24,956 nucleotides of DNA from a virus. Position numbers and translations under genes: made by a program. Shown piece after piece: positions 17,688 to 24,956 of the stretch. Each line of letters opens with the position of its first letter. Within the stretch, counting starts at the first letter, position 1. Below the pieces are notes generated by a model. The model had not been told where the DNA came from. It did no database searches and saw only the letters and a list, made by a program, of their open reading frames with translations. The stretch lies in IMG/VR virus record IMGVR_UViG_3300024264_000162, positions 1 through 24,956 of that record, one strand, 5' to 3'.

Positions 17688-17760
17688 ACTTTAAGCTATA
17701 AACGACCCAAAGAGCGTTCTCGATAATACGAAGATAAAAAAAAGTTTTCATATATAAAAA

Positions 17761-17958
17761 ATGGCATCAGGATTCAAAGATATGCAAAAAAATCCGCAGG
17801 AAAATTTTACGACCGTAGAGATCGACCCAGTAAGTGGGGAACATATTATTACGATACCCGAATGGATATGTGATGAGAAGGGGTGGTATGAGGGAACAGA
17901 AGTAAACATCGAGGTAGAGAATGATTGTATTGTAATTCGAAGTATTGACGGTGTATAG
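17761..17958 (+). CDS. AbrB/SpoVT-like small protein (65 aa)
   Basis: Starts MASGFKDMQKNPQENFTTVE. GEHIITIPEWICDEKGWYEGTEVNIEVENDCIVIRS (28-62) has the swapped-hairpin AbrB pattern (strand, IP, helix, G-W-x-x-G-x-x-V, strand, D-x-I-V-I). Such domains bind DNA as dimers and act as transition-state regulators or antitoxins. No toxin-like partner is adjacent; the next gene is a glycosyltransferase-like protein. A similar cyanophage protein family exists in my recollection. A regulatory role is inference. Confidence 0.65.
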   Translation: MASGFKDMQKNPQENFTTVEIDPVSGEHIITIPEWICDEKGWYEGTEVNIEVENDCIVIRSIDGV

Positions 17959-17996
17959 ATAGAGTGTTATGATAGTGACGAAGTTCATTTAAAGTT

Positions 17997-18755
17997 ATGG
18001 CTAAAGGATTTACAGTAAAAGCAAAGACTCCCAAAGCAACTGAGAGTGCCCCTGAATGGGACTATGCGAAGGCAAAGGAAATGGTAAAAGGCAAATCCAT
18101 TGTCTTTTGTTTACCTGGTAGAGGAGTATCTTATACGTATCTCAAAAACTTTGTACAACTTTGTTTTGATTTAGTGCAGGCAGGAGCAAGTATCCAGATT
18201 TCTCAGGATTATTCATCAATGGTAAACTTTGCAAGATGCAAATGTTTAGGTGCGAATGTACTGAGAGGACCGGATCAAATTCCATGGGACGGTAAGTTAC
18301 AGTATGATTGGCAGTTATGGATTGACAGTGATATTGTGTTTAACTCAGAGAAGTTTTGGCAATTAGTACTAATGGATGAAGACATTGCGAGTGGATGGTA
18401 TATGACTGAGGATGGTAAGACCACATCAGTTGCACACTGGTTAGATGAGGAGGACTTCCGTAAAAGTGGTGGAGTGATGAATCATGAGACTGGGGAGAGT
18501 ATTTCAAAGCGTCGTAAACCGTTCACTGTAGATTATGCAGGATTTGGATGGTTACTAATTAAGCACGGAGTCTTTGAGAACGAAGGTATTAAGTATCCAT
18601 GGTTTGCACCAAAGATGCAAGTCTTTGAGAGTGGAGAGGTGCAGGATATGTGTGGAGAGGATGTATCATTCTGTCTCGATGCTATCGAAGCAGGATTTAA
18701 GATTTGGTGTGATCCACGGATTCGTGTTGGACATGAGAAGACAAGAGTCATCTGA
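17997..18755 (+). CDS. glycosyltransferase-like protein (GT-A, DSD motif)
   Basis: 252 aa, starts MAKGFTVKAKTPKATESAPE. GKSIVFCLPGRGVSYTYL (32-49) is the nucleotide-sugar binding start, WQLWIDSDIVFN (105-116) carries the metal-binding Asp-x-Asp (Asp110, Asp112), DYAGFGWLLIKHGVF is the acceptor region, and GEDVSFCLDAIEAGFKIWCDP (about 218-238) is the Glu-Asp segment typical of GT-A enzymes. Cyanophages carry this family near structural genes; the substrate (phage DNA, capsid or host glycan) is unknown. Confidence 0.75.
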   Translation: MAKGFTVKAKTPKATESAPEWDYAKAKEMVKGKSIVFCLPGRGVSYTYLKNFVQLCFDLVQAGASIQISQDYSSMVNFARCKCLGANVLRGPDQIPWDGKLQYDWQLWIDSDIVFNSEKFWQLVLMDEDIASGWYMTEDGKTTSVAHWLDEEDFRKSGGVMNHETGESISKRRKPFTVDYAGFGWLLIKHGVFENEGIKYPWFAPKMQVFESGEVQDMCGEDVSFCLDAIEAGFKIWCDPRIRVGHEKTRVI

Positions 18756-18916
18756 TGGGGCTGACAGAATATACAATTCTCCATAAGGGTAAAGTTCTGT
18801 ATAAGAATTTAACGGAGGAGGAGTATTTTGATAAGATGGAGGATCTTTCGATAGAGTATTATCAGAAAGGTTCTCCAAGACCGCAAGATTTAGAAACAAG
18901 AATCACAAAGTATTAA
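18755..18916 (+). CDS. small acidic phage protein (53 aa)
   Basis: Starts MGLTEYTILHKGKVLYKNLT; the NLTEEEYFDKMEDLSIEYYQKGSPRPQDLETRI pattern recurs in small cyanophage proteins. ATG overlaps the previous stop by one base (TGATG). It has a later-gene context. Confidence 0.72.
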   Translation: MGLTEYTILHKGKVLYKNLTEEEYFDKMEDLSIEYYQKGSPRPQDLETRITKY

Positions 18917-18925
18917 GGAGTTATT

Positions 18926-19078
18926 ATGGCAGTACGTTCAAAGGTTGGATTGAGGGGTGATGGTTTTGTGGAGGGGAAACCGAAGAAGACTCGTCAAGGG
19001 AGTGGTAAGCACACGAAGTATGCCGCGACTTCTCGTAATGGAAAGCGTAAGATGTATCGTGGACAAGGACGGGGTTAA
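18926..19078 (+). CDS. small very basic conserved cyanophage protein (50 aa)
   Basis: Starts MAVRSKVGLRGDGFVEGKPK and goes on KTRQGSGKHTKYAATSRNGKRKMYRGQGRG. Lys, Arg and Gly make up about half of it. The VGLRGxGFVEGxPKKxRQGxGxHTKYAATSRNG pattern is one I recall as well conserved in cyanophages. Preceded by AAGGAG. Probably nucleic-acid- or membrane-surface-binding. Confidence 0.78.
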   Translation: MAVRSKVGLRGDGFVEGKPKKTRQGSGKHTKYAATSRNGKRKMYRGQGRG

Positions 19079-19179
19079 TGGCACGTTGGATACATAAGAA
19101 TGGCAAATCAAAACCCGATAAACGTTGTAAAAACGTTTTAACGCCTAAAAAATGTGCTAAACGCAAAAAGAAAAAATAA
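19078..19179 (+). CDS. Lys-rich short protein (33 aa)
   Basis: MARWIHKNGKSKPDKRCKNV then LTPKKCAKRKKKK. About 40 percent Lys plus Arg, two Cys. TAATG coupling on both sides. Likely a small DNA- or RNA-binding peptide, with no known family. Confidence 0.6.
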   Translation: MARWIHKNGKSKPDKRCKNVLTPKKCAKRKKKK

Positions 19180-19775
19180 TGTATCTAGAAGGGAATCAGG
19201 AATGGGATCAAATTCACACTGATGACCTTTGGGTTTACAATAAGTTAATTTTAAGTCGGAAGTTAGGTTATACATGTGGTCCTGTCGGGACTGATGTTCC
19301 TAAGTCCGACTTTTATATTATACGTCCTTGTATGAATTTACTCGGTATGGGACGTTTTTCTCGTATAGAATATGTCTATAAAAGTACTGATTCATATCAT
19401 CCTGCCGAATTTTGGTGTGAAGTTTTTGAAGGAGATCATATGAGTGTAGATTTTCACAATAAAACTCCAGAATTAACCGTATTAGGTACTCGTGATTCAT
19501 ACGAACCACTATATAAATGGAAAAAATGGGAAAAAATTGATCATGAACACCATTTTCCCAAAATTTTAAATGATTTAGTAGGCAATTATGAGTGGATAAA
19601 CTGTGAATTTATAGGAAACAACTTAATTGAAGTGCATTTCAGACAAAATCCCGACTTTAAGTATAATAATACAGAGGCAATCCCAGTTTGGGAAAATGAA
19701 AAACCGGAAAATTTAAATTATTACCATTTTATTGTCGATGATGATTATCTACGTAAAGGATTTTGGGTAAAATAA
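19179..19775 (+). CDS. conserved phage protein (198 aa), possibly ATP-grasp-like
   Basis: Starts MYLEGNQEWDQIHTDDLWVY. The segments NKLILSRKLGYTCGPVGTDVP, FYIIRPCMNLLGMG, EFWCEVFEGDHMSVDF and LIEVHFRQNPDF follow the order of strands seen in ATP-grasp ligases, but key metal ligands are not obvious. I recall proteins of this type in T4-like cyanophages without an assigned function. Four-residue acidic end VDDDYLRKGFWVK. Most likely a late accessory gene. Confidence 0.62.
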   Translation: MYLEGNQEWDQIHTDDLWVYNKLILSRKLGYTCGPVGTDVPKSDFYIIRPCMNLLGMGRFSRIEYVYKSTDSYHPAEFWCEVFEGDHMSVDFHNKTPELTVLGTRDSYEPLYKWKKWEKIDHEHHFPKILNDLVGNYEWINCEFIGNNLIEVHFRQNPDFKYNNTEAIPVWENEKPENLNYYHFIVDDDYLRKGFWVK

Positions 19776-19833
19776 ATAAAAAATAGGGATAGTAACCCCT
19801 TAAAAAGTTCTGATTTTACTAATCAGGAGCAAA

Positions 19834-20010
19834 ATGGGCAATTCACCAGTCGATAGAAGTACAAGTTACATGAAAGAAGTGTGGGGAACAACAAGTTTGA
19901 CCACAGATTACTGGTCATTACCCAAAAAAACAAATGATCCAGAAGAAAAAGTACTTCAAGAGATTATGCACGATGATTTAAAGAAAGGACAGAAGAATCT
20001 TCAGGAATAG
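19834..20010 (+). CDS. small phage protein (58 aa)
   Basis: Starts MGNSPVDRSTSYMKEVWGTT, followed by SLTTDYWSLPKKTNDPEEKVLQEIMHDDLKKGQKNLQE. A good ribosome-binding site, CAGGAGCAAA, precedes the ATG, and a 6-bp hairpin CTGATT/AATCAG lies just before it. It ends 2 nt before the late promoter of the baseplate operon. Confidence 0.7.
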   Translation: MGNSPVDRSTSYMKEVWGTTSLTTDYWSLPKKTNDPEEKVLQEIMHDDLKKGQKNLQE

Positions 20011-20012
20011 AG

Positions 20013-20020
20013 TATAAATA
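20013..20020 (+). promoter_or_regulatory. T4-type late promoter of the baseplate operon
   Basis: TATAAATA (20013-20020), 22 nt before the gp25 ATG at 20043, matches the T4 late consensus recognised by the phage sigma factor gp55. It lies between the stop of the 19834 gene and gp25 and fits late expression of the structural genes. Confidence 0.85.
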
Positions 20021-20042
20021 TAATTAAGAAAACTCTTTAACA

Positions 20043-20444
20043 ATGGCAATTCAGAGGATATCACGGGCATTTAAGGACATTAGTTTATCTTTTGAGCCCC
20101 ATCCTGTGACAAAAGACCTTCCGATTCTAAAAAATGAGAACGCAATTCGTCGTTCCGTAAGAAATATAGTCGAAACTATCCCAACAGAGAGATTTTTTAA
20201 CTCTTTGTTGGGATCTGATGTAAGAAGAAGTTTATTTGAATTCGTTGATTTTGGTACTGCATCAGTGATTCAGGATCAAATTGAAATTGCAATTAATAAT
20301 TTTGAAGATAGAGTCGAAAATTTGATCGTTCAGGTAGATCCAATAGCAGACGAAAATACATTTAATGTAACAGTCATATTTGATATTATTGGTCAAGAGT
20401 TTCCGACACAAGAATATTCATTCCTCTTAGAGGCAACAAGATAA
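20043..20444 (+). CDS. 25: baseplate wedge subunit gp25
   Basis: 133 aa, as in T4 (132). Starts MAIQRISRAFKDISLSFEPH; contains KDLPILKNENAIRRSVRNIVETIPTERFFNSLLGSDVRRSLFEF and the ending VTVIFDIIGQEFPTQEYSFLLEATR typical of gp25/GpW-type baseplate proteins. gp25 caps the inner wedge and contacts the sheath initiation point. The gene order gp25-gp6-gp7-like is that of T4-like cyanophages. The next gene starts 1 nt after its stop. Confidence 0.92.
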   Translation: MAIQRISRAFKDISLSFEPHPVTKDLPILKNENAIRRSVRNIVETIPTERFFNSLLGSDVRRSLFEFVDFGTASVIQDQIEIAINNFEDRVENLIVQVDPIADENTFNVTVIFDIIGQEFPTQEYSFLLEATR

Positions 20445-20445
20445 T

Positions 20446-22347
20446 ATGCCTTTTACAAAATATACAAATTTAGATTTTGATCAGATAAAGACCTCGATCA
20501 AAGATTATCTCCGTGCCAACTCTACATTCACGGATTTTGACTTTGAGGGGTCTAATTTTTCTGTTTTAATCGATACGTTAGCATATAATACTTACATTAC
20601 TGCATTCAATTCGAATATGGTTGTGAATGAATCCTTTTTGGATTCTGCAACTCTTCGTGAAAATGTAGTTTCTCTGGCAGGTAACATTGGATATGTTCCC
20701 CGTTCCAGAGTCGCATCAACGGCACAAATATCATTTAATGTAACAACTAGCACAGATACTCCTACACTCACCCTGAAGGCAGGTATAGTGTGCGTAGGGA
20801 GTACTAATGATACTACATACACCTTTGCCGTCCCAGAAGACGTTACAGCAAACGTTGTGGACGGTACAGCATCTTTTAATAATCTTGATGTTTATCAAGG
20901 AATATTCCTAACAAAACAATTTCAATACGATGGTTCATTAGACCAAAGATTTGTTTTAAATAATTCTTTTATTGATACATCGACACTTAAGGTATACATT
21001 AAGAAAACAGAACAATCTGGAGTTGGTATTGAATATTTTCTTTCAGAAAATATTTTTGATGTAGATAAAAACTCTAGAATTTTCTTTATTAATGAAGTTC
21101 AAGATGAAAAATATGAATTGAGATTTGGTGACGGACTGATTGGCAAGAAACTGGGTGATGAAGTTGGTTCCGATGGAACTATAATCACTGCCAACTATAT
21201 TATTACTGATGGTAGAGATGGAAATGGTGCTTCTAGTTTTTCATTCTCTGGAACATTAGAGAATGCGACTGGTGGAATTATTGATCCAGGAACTGTTACA
21301 ATTACAACTAATCAGTCATCAATCAATGGTGGAGATATTGAACCTATCGATTCAATTAAATATTATGCACCAAGACTATATTCATCTCAATATAGAGCTG
21401 TTACATCGAGAGACTACGAAGCAATTATAAAAAGAATATATCCGGATACTGAATCAGTATCAGTAGTCGGTGGTGAAGAAATGGATCCACCTCAGTTTGG
21501 TACAGTCCAAATCAGTATTAAACCAAAAAATGGATCATTTGTTTCAGATTTTAATAAGACTCAGATTTTATCAAAACTAAAACAATTTACAGTATCTGGA
21601 ATAAATCAGAAGATAACTGACCTTAAAATTCTTTATGTTGAACTCAATAGTTCTGTTTACTATAATTATTCACAAGTATCGAATTCAGATACATTAAAAA
21701 CTTCTGTTATAAATTCTCTTCAAAAATATTCAGAATCTTTAGATTTAAATAAATTTGGAGGAAGACTTAGATATAGTAAATTGCAACAAGTTATTGATAA
21801 TACTAATACTGCAATTACATCAAATATTACAAAAGTTATTATTCGCAGAGATTTAAAGCCTGTACTCAATAAGTTTGCTCAATATGAACTATGTTATGGA
21901 AATAGGTTTAATGTAAAATCTGAAGGTCTTAATATCAAGTCCACAGGATTTAAAATTTCAGGAGAAACCGATACCGTATATTTTACAGATGTTCCTAATG
22001 CAGATTTGAAAACAGGCACTTTATCCATTGTAAAGCAAATATCTGATGAAACAAGAGTAGTTGTGAAATCTGCAGGAACTGTGGATTACTTAAAAGGAGA
22101 AATAATTTTAGGAACTGTTAATATCACTTCAACTTCATTAAGTAACGGATTAATCGAAATACAAGCATTCCCAGAATCTAATGATGTTGTTGGACTGAGA
22201 GACTTATATATCTCATTAAACATTCCTAAAAGTACAATAAATATTGTCAGGGATGTGATTGCTTCTGGGGATGAAATATCTGGCACCAGATTTGTTAACG
22301 ACTTCTATACATCAAGTTATTCAAACGGAAATTTAGTAAGAAAGTAA
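20446..22347 (+). CDS. 6: baseplate wedge subunit gp6
   Basis: 633 aa. Starts MPFTKYTNLDFDQIKTSIKD and continues YLRANSTFTDFDFEGSNFSVLIDTLAYNTYITAFNSNMVVNESFLDSATLRENVVSLAGNIGYVPRS, the conserved N-terminus of gp6. Further on, YELRFGDGLIGKKLG and YRAVTSRDYEAIIKRIYPDTESVSVVGGEE are the baseplate J/gp47-like core. Slightly shorter than T4 gp6 (660). It forms the ring of wedge dimers that joins the six wedges. Followed by the gp7-like gene after one base. Confidence 0.93.
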   Translation: MPFTKYTNLDFDQIKTSIKDYLRANSTFTDFDFEGSNFSVLIDTLAYNTYITAFNSNMVVNESFLDSATLRENVVSLAGNIGYVPRSRVASTAQISFNVTTSTDTPTLTLKAGIVCVGSTNDTTYTFAVPEDVTANVVDGTASFNNLDVYQGIFLTKQFQYDGSLDQRFVLNNSFIDTSTLKVYIKKTEQSGVGIEYFLSENIFDVDKNSRIFFINEVQDEKYELRFGDGLIGKKLGDEVGSDGTIITANYIITDGRDGNGASSFSFSGTLENATGGIIDPGTVTITTNQSSINGGDIEPIDSIKYYAPRLYSSQYRAVTSRDYEAIIKRIYPDTESVSVVGGEEMDPPQFGTVQISIKPKNGSFVSDFNKTQILSKLKQFTVSGINQKITDLKILYVELNSSVYYNYSQVSNSDTLKTSVINSLQKYSESLDLNKFGGRLRYSKLQQVIDNTNTAITSNITKVIIRRDLKPVLNKFAQYELCYGNRFNVKSEGLNIKSTGFKISGETDTVYFTDVPNADLKTGTLSIVKQISDETRVVVKSAGTVDYLKGEIILGTVNITSTSLSNGLIEIQAFPESNDVVGLRDLYISLNIPKSTINIVRDVIASGDEISGTRFVNDFYTSSYSNGNLVRK

Positions 22348-22348
22348 T

Positions 22349-24956
22349 ATGATACAAACTGGTTTTGAATCTAGAATCAAAGTACAAGATCTAATTGATC
22401 ATCAACTTCCAGAGTTTATCTTGGATGAAAGTCCGAATGCGGTAGAATTTTTAAAACAATATTATATTTCACAAGAATATCAAGGTGGTCCTATTGATAT
22501 TAGTGACAATTTAGATCAGTATTTAAAATTAGATAATTTAAAACCTGAAGTTATTGTTGATAGTACGACAACTAGTACTAGTATAACATCTACTGACACT
22601 ACAATTAATGTCTCTAGCACAAAAGGATTCCCTAATCAGTATGGACTCCTTAAAATTAATGATGAAATCATCACATATACTGGAATTACTACGAATAGTT
22701 TTACTGGTTGTGTTCGTGGATTTAGTGGAGTAACTGATTACCATCAAGATTTAAATAAAGAAGAACTTGTTTTTTCTACATCAACAGCAGCAGAACATTC
22801 TGATAGTTCATCTGTACAAAATTTAAGTTCTTTATTTTTAAAGGATTTTTATAAAAAACTGAAGTATACTTTTACTCCAGGATTAGAAGATATTAAATTT
22901 GTAGATGAAATTGATGTTGGAAATTTCATCAGAAGAGCAAAAGATTTTTATGCTTCTAAAGGAACAGATGAAGCAATAAAAATTCTTTTTAAAGTTATTT
23001 TTGGGGAAACACCTTCAATTATAAATTTGGAAGATTATTTAATCAAACCATCTTCTGCAAATTATGTAAGAAGAGAAGTTGCAATAGCAGAGGTAATATC
23101 AGGAGAACCCTCAAAGATTGTCGGACAAACTCTTATAAAGACCACTGATGAGAACACAACTGCTTCAATATCGGCAATAGAACCATTTTCAAGAAAAGGT
23201 AAAACATTCCATAAAATTGAATTTTATATTGGAAATACTGAGAATTCTTCATCAGTTGTAGGAAATTTTGAAATCACACCAAATACAAAGTTAATTGAAA
23301 GTGTATCAGTGGGATCATCCATCTTAACTGTAGATTCCACTTTAAGTTTTCCACAATCAGGAACATTAATTTCTGGAAATAATACTATTTCTTATACTGG
23401 AAAAAGTATTAATCAATTTTTTGGATGCACTGGTATCAGCGATACAATATCTATAGCATCAAATATTAGATCTAATGATACATATTTCTCTTATGAAGAT
23501 GGAGATACTTCAAAAAAAGTCGAATTAATATTACTTGGAGTAATACAAGATTTAGTAGAAGAAAATGAAGACTTTAAAGTAGACGAAAACGATATAATTG
23601 TAGTCAAAAATCTTGGAGATAAGATTAAGAATAGAAATTCAAACTGGAAAGAAATTTTTGCAAATTCTTTTATCTACAATACAAGTGCAAGATATGAAAT
23701 TGTAGATAATAATACTACTAAGTTAGGATCTACTATTGATAGATCCAGTTTAAAAATTGGAGATGAGGTTGAAATATTAGAAAGAGGAAGTGAAGATATA
23801 GTATTTTCTAATGATACGACTTATATCCAAACTATTAATGAATCCCAAAATTCTTTAGAATTAGGAAACAGACCAACTTTAGATCCAAGTAAAGAATATG
23901 ATATAAGAAGAAAATTAAATAAAACAAAATCTTCAGGTTCAGATTTTGGGAGTAGTTCTGTATTATCAGACATTCTTAATGTATATGCTGATAAAGATGA
24001 TTATGCATATGTTGCATCAAATTCACTACCATCAGAAGTAATTTTAGACGAAGATGATGAAAAAATTATAAATTATCGTCTTGATATTGAAACTAGTATT
24101 AAAAAAGTAAGTATTGCTAGCACAAATAATCTTGTAGATTTTTTTGAAGATGTTTATAATACAATTGAATTCAATCCTTCTATTCCATTTTTAACAGGAG
24201 ATAAAATATATTATCTTCCACAAGATGAACCTTTGGTTGGATTGCAAACTGGCAATTATTATGTAAAAGTAACATCTACAAATAAATTTAAATTATATAC
24301 TACACCCTCTTTATTAAATTCGGACAGTAATGTAACATTTCAAGTACCAAATTCTGGCATAGGAACTCATACTTTTACTTTAAACTCTCAAATAAAAACT
24401 GATCTAGGAATACAAAAACTTTTAAGAAAGTTTCCATTAGAAAAAAATATTGAAAATGGTTCTGGAACTTTAACGATTCCGGGAACTACTGGAATGCTAA
24501 TTAATGGTGTCGAAATTAATAATTACAAATCTAAAGATGCAATTTATTATGGCCCAATTGAGAAAGTAAATATTCTTTCTGGTGGAGAAAATTTTGATGT
24601 AATTAATCCACCATTAGTTGAAGTTTCTACTGGTGCTGGTATTACTGCAAAAATTCAACCAGTCATTAGTGGAGGTTTTGAAAAAGTATATGTAGATTCG
24701 CAAGATTATAATATTGGAGAAATAACCTCTATTAATATTTCAGGTGGAAATGGTAGTGGTGCAGTAATTGAACCTGTAATAATCGAAAGACCTAGAGAAG
24801 TTTTATTTAATGCAGATGAATTTTCTAGTGGTGGTGGAGTTAGTCAAACAACTGATCAAATTGTATTTTTAACAGATCATAACTTTGTTAATGGTCAAGA
24901 AGTAATTTATAATCCTTTAGGTAATGATCCAATAGCAATTGGAACGGCAGGAAATA
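22349..24956 (+). CDS. 7: baseplate wedge protein gp7-like, partial (runs off the window)
   Basis: At least 869 codons from ATG 22349 (MIQTGFESRIKVQDLIDHQL), still open at the right edge. The start GFESRIKVQDLIDHQLPEFILDESPNAVEFLKQYYISQEYQGGP and the later KDFYASKGTDEAIKILFKVIFGETPSIINLEDYLIKPSS match cyanophage baseplate wedge initiators. The sequence alternates beta-rich modules; KGFPNQYGLLKINDEIITYTG (92-112) and a similar TLSFPQSGTLISGNNTISYTG (about 330-350) share a pattern ending F.GC. Position after gp6 supports gp7; the end lies outside. Confidence 0.85.
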   Translation, partial: MIQTGFESRIKVQDLIDHQLPEFILDESPNAVEFLKQYYISQEYQGGPIDISDNLDQYLKLDNLKPEVIVDSTTTSTSITSTDTTINVSSTKGFPNQYGLLKINDEIITYTGITTNSFTGCVRGFSGVTDYHQDLNKEELVFSTSTAAEHSDSSSVQNLSSLFLKDFYKKLKYTFTPGLEDIKFVDEIDVGNFIRRAKDFYASKGTDEAIKILFKVIFGETPSIINLEDYLIKPSSANYVRREVAIAEVISGEPSKIVGQTLIKTTDENTTASISAIEPFSRKGKTFHKIEFYIGNTENSSSVVGNFEITPNTKLIESVSVGSSILTVDSTLSFPQSGTLISGNNTISYTGKSINQFFGCTGISDTISIASNIRSNDTYFSYEDGDTSKKVELILLGVIQDLVEENEDFKVDENDIIVVKNLGDKIKNRNSNWKEIFANSFIYNTSARYEIVDNNTTKLGSTIDRSSLKIGDEVEILERGSEDIVFSNDTTYIQTINESQNSLELGNRPTLDPSKEYDIRRKLNKTKSSGSDFGSSSVLSDILNVYADKDDYAYVASNSLPSEVILDEDDEKIINYRLDIETSIKKVSIASTNNLVDFFEDVYNTIEFNPSIPFLTGDKIYYLPQDEPLVGLQTGNYYVKVTSTNKFKLYTTPSLLNSDSNVTFQVPNSGIGTHTFTLNSQIKTDLGIQKLLRKFPLEKNIENGSGTLTIPGTTGMLINGVEINNYKSKDAIYYGPIEKVNILSGGENFDVINPPLVEVSTGAGITAKIQPVISGGFEKVYVDSQDYNIGEITSINISGGNGSGAVIEPVIIERPREVLFNADEFSSGGGVSQTTDQIVFLTDHNFVNGQEVIYNPLGNDPIAIGTAGN

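Noticed and set aside
17761-17958. Antitoxin of a toxin-antitoxin pair
   Set aside because: No toxin-like gene is adjacent; the neighbour is a glycosyltransferase-like protein.

Overview
The window reads as part of the genome of a T4-like myovirus infecting marine picocyanobacteria (a Synechococcus or Prochlorococcus cyanophage). The main evidence is a run of T4-type baseplate genes at the right end (gp25, gp6 and a gp7-like protein), a TATAAATA late promoter in front of them, and a CP12 homologue (a cyanobacterial Calvin-cycle inhibitor carried by cyanophages). Almost all genes are on the + strand, tightly packed, often with ATGA or TAATG overlaps, and the composition is AT-rich. I saw no tRNA, rRNA, CRISPR array, insertion sequence or integrase. 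All calls come from reading the sequence by eye, without database searches.

Layout. 1-2.3 kb: small phage genes, a GIY-YIG homing endonuclease inserted between two of them, and CP12 closed by a textbook terminator. 2.3-4.1 kb: two overlapping genes that together carry the motifs of one adenine methyltransferase. 4.1-9.8 kb: small early-type genes, a zincin-like protein, and a MutH/Sau3AI-like nuclease overlapping a phage Dam-type methylase, which together look like a restriction-modification pair. 9.8-11.4 kb: a pentapeptide-repeat protein, a duplicated copy of its 5' end, and a second GIY-YIG endonuclease on the minus strand behind its own late-type promoter. 11.4-12.3 kb: a consensus sigma-70 promoter, an array of ACGAGA repeats, and a very long inverted repeat. 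12.3-15.8 kb: small genes, many of them behind near-identical regulatory modules. 15.8-17.6 kb: conserved phage genes including a ligase-like nucleotidyltransferase. 17.6-20 kb: a strong alternative hairpin, an AbrB-like protein, a glycosyltransferase-like protein and small basic proteins. 20-25 kb: the baseplate operon.

The most striking thing is regulatory. At least fourteen intergenic sites share one design: an upstream element close to AGTGKCACA, then usually a stem-loop, then a -10 hexamer (TATAAT or TATTGT). The first base of the element lies 37 or 38 nt upstream of the -10 in every copy, although the intervening sequence differs between subfamilies. Stem arms change in compensating ways. 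In the 12-16 kb array the module also carries a conserved gene-end tail (AAGTAACACT), a small hairpin and a conserved leader, so gene plus flanks looks like an exchangeable cassette. The closest known parallel is the promoter/stem-loop (PeSL) elements described between small early genes of T4-type phages. The second system of interest is the nuclease/methylase pair at 6.15-7.30 kb together with the unusual methyltransferase pair at 2.36-4.09 kb.
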